Source: a virus. Taken from it: a stretch of 24,471 nucleotides of DNA. The stretch spans positions 1-24,471 of IMG/VR virus record IMGVR_UViG_3300027996_000155; one strand, 5' to 3'. The notes below the pieces were generated by a model. It was not told the origin of the DNA. It did no database searches and was given only the letters and a program-made list of their open reading frames with translations. Positions 21,031-24,471 of this stretch are shown here, in pieces. The translations under genes and the position numbers were made by a program. The first letter of the stretch is position 1. Each line of letters begins with the position of its first letter.

Positions 21031-22800
21031 ATGTTAATATTCGATATTGAAACACAGACATTCGGAAAACCAAACCCCAAGAAAGATGTATTCAAGTACA
21101 TGGGTGCGTACAGCTACATTGACAAGAAATATTATTTCTTGGATGATAAGGATGAAGTGAAAGAACTGCTAAAACGACACAAGATAATTGTGGGGTTCAA
21201 CTCATACCATTATGATGAACCTATCATGAAAAGGTGTGGCTGTTGGGTGGGTGGTCACACTCACCTAGATCTGTACAAGATCATTAAGAAAAGGTCAAAC
21301 CTTCTTAGGTGCGAGAATGAGAGTAAGTCATTAAGGAATCTGGCGAAGTTCTTTGGTATGAAGGTACAAAAGGGTGAGATGGATTATGAACTCTTGAATA
21401 AGCCTGCAATTAGCCAAGAGGAGTTCTATACCATAAAGGAATATACGCTTAAAGATATAGAAGTTACAAAAGAGTTGTTTGAATATATATACAATTTCTT
21501 TGAACCCTTTAAAGAATATCTCTCAAAGTATGATCAAGACAGGTTCAAGTGGCTGACCACTTCGACTGGTGCATATGCTTACAAAGTAATATGTAACATG
21601 ACTGGCATTGAAGAGGAATACTCTGACATCCGTGAGGGTGAAAGGTATAAAGGTGGCTATGTGAGCTTGCCAACTCAAGCTGAAGAACACGATGATATCC
21701 TTTGTTATGATTTTAATAGTTTGTATCCGCACTGCTTCATCCAAGCCAACTTGTACTCTCATTCATGTAACTGTTGCAAGGAAGAAGATAAGTGGACTGG
21801 CAATGAGATGTTTCCTGTGACTGGAAAGTATTGTATTAAAACACAAGGCAAGATTGAAAAACTATTGTTAGAGATGTATAAGAAAAGACAAGTCTATAAG
21901 AAAGATAATGATAGGCGTGAATATGTTATCAAGATCATCATTAATACGATGTATGGAATAAGTGGCTCTCCACTATTTAAGAATTTATATTCTTACAAGA
22001 CTGCTTCTGACTGTACCCTGATAGCGAGAAGGTCAACCAAGTTTGCCAGAAAGAAGTTTCAAAGTGCTGGGTATGAGGTTTTATACTCTGACACTGATTC
22101 AGTCTATCTTAAAGACCCATTCAAAGATCCGGAAAGGTTGAAGTTTATCAAGAAGCATATTGTGGATACCATTAAGAAGAATCTGCCATTTCCCGCAGAA
22201 ACATTTGACATGGGTGTTGATGATGAAATTAAACACATTTGGTTCTTCAAGAAAAATGATAAGTTTCTTAAGAAGTTTTACATTTATGTGACTGAAGGTG
22301 GCAAGGTGAAAGTCAAAGGGCTTCCGATGATTAAGAATGATAGCTCTAAGGTTGGATATCACGTGTTCAAGAAGTACATGCTGGAGAGTGTCAAGCAGGG
22401 TGTTATTAAGTTTGACTATGAGAATGTTAAACTGTGGGTTGATAATGAATTAAGACTGAATTTAGATTATGTTGTTAGGACTTATAAAGTTAATTCGTTT
22501 GAAACATATAAGAATGAGAGTCAATTACAAGCACAGATCTCTAAGAAGTATGGTGCTGGTGTTCATTACCTGATAGCAAACAAAAAGGTGGGTGTTGGCA
22601 AGGGGTGTCGTTACTGTACCCGTGAAGAGTTTAAAGATGCCGAGCTTGGCTTTGATGATTTAGTGTTGACTAAGTTCTGGAGTGAAATGGAAGTGTTCTG
22701 TGACATTCCAGTTATTAAAAAGTATAAAGTTGTAGGACGCAAACAAAGAAGAAAAAAGGCACAGCTTTCATTGGAAGCGTGGTGCGATCTAGGAGAATAA
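21031..22800 (+). CDS. polB: Compact family B DNA polymerase with proofreading exonuclease
   Basis: A 589-residue PolB. The ribosome binding site GAGGAGGTGA precedes the ATG. Exonuclease motifs: Exo I D5-I-E7, Exo II VGFNSYHYDEP (N57, D62), Exo III Y138-x3-D142. YKGG (206-209) links the domains. Polymerase motifs: A YDFNSLYP (catalytic D227), B KIIINTMYG (301-309), C YSDTDS (352-357). All catalytic aspartates are present. It is short compared with cellular PolB enzymes (about 750-800 residues), as in some viral polymerases. A Cys pair (GCRYC) and a basic tail (GRKQRRKK) lie near the C-terminus. It replicates the viral genome together with the primase-ATPase. Confidence 0.9.
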   Translation: MLIFDIETQTFGKPNPKKDVFKYMGAYSYIDKKYYFLDDKDEVKELLKRHKIIVGFNSYHYDEPIMKRCGCWVGGHTHLDLYKIIKKRSNLLRCENESKSLRNLAKFFGMKVQKGEMDYELLNKPAISQEEFYTIKEYTLKDIEVTKELFEYIYNFFEPFKEYLSKYDQDRFKWLTTSTGAYAYKVICNMTGIEEEYSDIREGERYKGGYVSLPTQAEEHDDILCYDFNSLYPHCFIQANLYSHSCNCCKEEDKWTGNEMFPVTGKYCIKTQGKIEKLLLEMYKKRQVYKKDNDRREYVIKIIINTMYGISGSPLFKNLYSYKTASDCTLIARRSTKFARKKFQSAGYEVLYSDTDSVYLKDPFKDPERLKFIKKHIVDTIKKNLPFPAETFDMGVDDEIKHIWFFKKNDKFLKKFYIYVTEGGKVKVKGLPMIKNDSSKVGYHVFKKYMLESVKQGVIKFDYENVKLWVDNELRLNLDYVVRTYKVNSFETYKNESQLQAQISKKYGAGVHYLIANKKVGVGKGCRYCTREEFKDAELGFDDLVLTKFWSEMEVFCDIPVIKKYKVVGRKQRRKKAQLSLEAWCDLGE

Positions 22801-22804
22801 GAAA

Positions 22805-23200
22805 ATGAATAAAAAAGGACAAGGCGAAATGCTTGTGGTCGGGGTGATAGTAGTTTTTATCATTGCAATAATAGTGGGTGCAATGTTTGTCATGCCAATC
22901 TACAATGTATGGGCAAAAGAAAAGAAAGGTGAAGCGTCATTAGCAGAAGCAGAATGGGACAGACAAATACAGATTGCTGAGGCAGAAGCTAATCTGGAAG
23001 CGCAGAGCTATAATGCTGATGCTGAAATAATCAGAGCAGCAGGAGTCGCAGAAGCAAACCTTATCATTGCTGGTAGTTTAGATGAGCAATATTTAAGATA
23101 TTTGTGGATACAAGGATTGAATGATGGTAGCAGTGAAGTTATTTATGTCGCAACTGAAGCGGGACTACCAATTCTGGAAGCTGGAAGGCTTTCAGAATAA
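22805..23200 (+). CDS. SPFH/prohibitin-like membrane protein
   Basis: A 131-residue protein. MNKKGQGEMLVVGVIVVFIIAIIVGA is a basic N-terminus with a KKGQ-x-E stretch before a hydrophobic helix (about 9-32), like archaeal class III signal or signal-anchor sequences. The rest is alanine- and glutamate-rich helix (LAEAEWDRQIQIAEAEANLEAQ) ending in VAEANLIIAG...YLRYLWIQGL...VIYVATEAGLPIL, the pattern of the C-terminal part of SPFH proteins. The globular SPFH domain itself appears missing, so this is a compact form. It may assemble at the host membrane. It shares a 17-base leader with the next gene. Confidence 0.6.
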   Translation: MNKKGQGEMLVVGVIVVFIIAIIVGAMFVMPIYNVWAKEKKGEASLAEAEWDRQIQIAEAEANLEAQSYNADAEIIRAAGVAEANLIIAGSLDEQYLRYLWIQGLNDGSSEVIYVATEAGLPILEAGRLSE

Positions 23201-23214
23201 AGGAGAATAAGAAA

Positions 23215-23454
23215 ATGGTAAAAAAGAAGAAAACATTAACATTAGCGAGTGTGAACAAAAAGGTCGATAAGCTATGGGATCTATGTAGTCAATTTGAAGA
23301 CTCAGTTAACACACGTGACTTATTAACAAATGAAGTTATGAAACTGCAAAGCAAGATAGATAAAAACCAACACAGGATTAATGTTGTTCACAATATATGG
23401 GTTTTAGTGATAATTTTACTAACATTAATAAACATAGCGGTGAATATCTTTTAA
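23215..23454 (+). CDS. Small coiled-coil protein with C-terminal transmembrane anchor
   Basis: A 79-residue protein. A basic N-terminus (MVKKKKTLTL), a helical coiled-coil-like section (about 15-55, with LTNEVMKLQSKIDKNQHRI) and a terminal hydrophobic helix (about 60-79, WVLVIILLTLINIAVNIF) indicate a tail-anchored protein. The leader AGGAGAATAAGAAAATG is identical to that of the preceding gene, so both membrane proteins are probably translated alike. Function unknown. Confidence 0.55.
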   Translation: MVKKKKTLTLASVNKKVDKLWDLCSQFEDSVNTRDLLTNEVMKLQSKIDKNQHRINVVHNIWVLVIILLTLINIAVNIF

Positions 23455-23455
23455 A

Positions 23456-23878
23456 ATGGATATTGTGGTTGATAGTAGGGAGCAAAAACCTCTCTGGAAA
23501 AAAGACATTGAAGTCAAAGCACTCAATGTGGGTGATTATAGCCTGAAGGGATATGAAAATAGGATTGCAGTGGAAAGGAAGTCACTGCAAGATCTCTTTG
23601 GTACTCTGGGCAAGGGGCATAAGAGGTTTAAGAAAGAATTGGAAAGAGCTGATGGGTATGATTACTTTGCCATTGTAGTGGATGGATCATACTCAGATTG
23701 TAAGAATAAAAACTTTGCGGGGTCATTCTACTCTAAGATGAAAGGGTATGTTATCATTAAGATACTGTTCACGTTGCATGTGAAGTATAAGATTAACATC
23801 TTTTTTACATCCGGCAGGGTAGAGTCAAAACAGGTGATAAAAAGTATATTTGAAGCGTATCTTAACACAAAGAAGTAA
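23456..23878 (+). CDS. ERCC4/XPF-type nuclease
   Basis: A 140-residue stand-alone ERCC4 nuclease domain. VVDSREQKPL (4-13), VGDYSL (25-30) and VERKS (39-43) hold the residues of the metal-dependent active site (D6, GD27Y and the ERK motif). The rest follows the fold (FKKELERADGYDYFAIVVDGS, then a C-terminal IFEAYL). Cellular XPF cuts branched DNA and works with helicase or HhH domains; none is fused here, so it probably acts as a dimer or with the ATPase. It starts one base after the previous stop. Likely roles are resolving replication or recombination intermediates. Confidence 0.8.
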   Translation: MDIVVDSREQKPLWKKDIEVKALNVGDYSLKGYENRIAVERKSLQDLFGTLGKGHKRFKKELERADGYDYFAIVVDGSYSDCKNKNFAGSFYSKMKGYVIIKILFTLHVKYKINIFFTSGRVESKQVIKSIFEAYLNTKK

Positions 23879-23880
23879 AG

Positions 23881-23889
23881 CTTATAAAG
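23881..23889 (+). promoter_or_regulatory. TATA box for a near-leaderless transcript
   Basis: CTTATAAAG lies 22 bases before the ATG at 23911. In archaea transcription starts about 25 bases downstream of the TATA box, so the mRNA would begin at or just before the start codon. A second AT run (ATATATAATA) follows at 23902-23911. Confidence 0.45.
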
Positions 23890-23910
23890 GAAAGCATACC
23901 AATATATAAT

Positions 23911-24075
23911 ATGGTGATGGATGTTCTGGAAAAGAAGGCAACAACTTCTGTTAGTGTTAAAATTAAAAACCTGATGTGGTTGGATGAACAAAGAGAAGCT
24001 GATCCCAAGTTTACATTTAGCAAGTTTGTTGATAATGCCATTGACAAGGAGAGGAAGGGTGGAACTAAGGTTTAA
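23911..24075 (+). CDS. RHH-type DNA-binding protein
   Basis: A 54-residue protein. TTSVSVKIKNLMWLDEQREADPKFTFSKFVDNAIDKER gives the strand-helix-helix order of the RHH family: strand about 11-17, helix about 20-30, helix about 35-48. A basic tail follows (KERKGG). No ribosome binding site stands before ATG 23911, agreeing with leaderless translation from the TATA box upstream. It probably represses its own promoter or the downstream genes. Confidence 0.6.
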   Translation: MVMDVLEKKATTSVSVKIKNLMWLDEQREADPKFTFSKFVDNAIDKERKGGTKV

Positions 24076-24079
24076 GAAG

Positions 24080-24250
24080 ATGAGGTGTATGTTCTGTGGA
24101 ATGTCGAAGTCGAACACGTCAAAAGCGCTTGGTAAGTTTAAATTATATTATAATCCTAAAAGGTTGGCGTGTAAGTGCCTGACCTGTGGAAAACGAGTCT
24201 ATTTAGACTTGATGGAGGAAAATAAAAATGTTGAAAGAAGTAGTGTATGA
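24080..24250 (+). CDS. Small zinc-ribbon protein
   Basis: A 56-residue protein from ATG 24080, four bases after the previous stop. CMFCGMS at the N-terminus and CLTCGKRVYLDL about 30 residues later form one zinc ribbon with basic linkers (KFKLYYNPKRLACK). It resembles transcription-factor or adaptor ribbons, but no family is certain. Its last codons overlap the next start. Confidence 0.55.
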   Translation: MRCMFCGMSKSNTSKALGKFKLYYNPKRLACKCLTCGKRVYLDLMEENKNVERSSV

Positions 24251-24471
24251 AGTAAAAGAAGGAGAAATTAAAAGGACGCAAGTTTCAGAGTTTGATAGTC
24301 AAATTGAAGGTGCGATGATTGGTAAGAGTGAATCAAGACAAACCATGACAATCATTGATGTGACAAGTGCAGCTATATTATTGCAAGATCTTGAAAAACA
24401 GTATGAAACCCTTAAAAAGAATAAGGAAGGGTTTGATGATGGCTTGAAAAAGATGGATGACTTTGATGATG
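24228..24471 (+). CDS. Helical protein, partial, runs off the window
   Basis: The frame is open from ATG 24228 to the right edge (at least 81 residues). GGAGG (24214-24218) precedes the ATG by about 9 bases, overlapping the zinc-ribbon gene. The visible part has a beta-like start (MLKEVVYEVKEGEIKRTQV) and a long charged helix at its end (ILLQDLEKQYETLKKNKEGFDDGLKKM). No family recognised. Confidence 0.6.
   Translation, partial: MLKEVVYEVKEGEIKRTQVSEFDSQIEGAMIGKSESRQTMTIIDVTSAAILLQDLEKQYETLKKNKEGFDDGLKKMDDFDD

Noticed and set aside
23728-24117. A 129-codon minus-strand frame opposite the ERCC4 gene end and RHH gene
   Set aside because: It overlaps two better-supported + strand genes, and its product resembles an antisense translation with no family signature.

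Overview
The window looks like part of the genome of a tailed virus (Caudoviricetes-type, siphovirus-like) or provirus of an archaeon. All recognisable genes lie on the + strand, tightly packed, with many start/stop overlaps. The tail module is classic: neck, tail completion, terminator, tube, frameshifted chaperone, tape measure, hub and fibres. The information genes are archaeal in flavour: an archaeo-eukaryotic primase fused to an ATPase, a compact family B DNA polymerase, an ERCC4/XPF nuclease, ribbon-helix-helix (RHH) regulators and zinc ribbons. TATA-like boxes, T-rich ends and a KKGQ-type N-terminus fit an archaeal host. The DNA is AT-rich with strong GGAGG-type ribosome binding sites. 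The host lineage cannot be fixed from the sequence alone.

Region 1 (1-11356) is the late virion region. In order: the 3' end of an unknown gene, a head-tail joining candidate, an HK97-gp10-like tail completion protein, a tail-terminator candidate, two tiny ORFs, the tail tube, a G/GT-like chaperone pair with an A9 slippery run, two paralogous short tape-measure-like proteins, a distal tail protein, a baseplate hub fused to adhesion-type domains, a related fibre protein, three tandem paralogous collar-type fibre proteins, and a holin-like protein.

Region 2 (11357-14611) starts with an acidic membrane-anchored protein and a T-rich terminator. A promoter/leader region with several dyads and GC-rich hairpins follows, then a run of small overlapping early-type genes (zinc ribbons, a small membrane protein, a basic peptide, an RHH protein).

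Region 3 (14612-24471) is replication and nucleic-acid metabolism. It holds the primase-ATPase; a ~300 bp repeat-rich, AT-rich non-coding element that is a good origin candidate; an RHH regulator; an RNA ligase; a zinc ribbon; a tRNA-like gene with an oversized anticodon arm; a coiled-coil protein; a possible pseudoknot RNA; an OB-fold/SSB candidate; a methyltransferase overlapping a radical SAM enzyme; PolB; an SPFH-like membrane protein; an ERCC4 nuclease; and a second small regulator/zinc-ribbon cluster that runs off the end.

The most unusual content is at 16900-21020. It comprises the five-copy inverted/direct repeat element; the RNA ligase next to a tRNA-like gene with an intron-like hairpin; a shared leader placed after each of two structured RNAs (the tRNA and the pseudoknot); and the methyltransferase-radical SAM pair beside the polymerase, which could be a nucleic-acid modification module.
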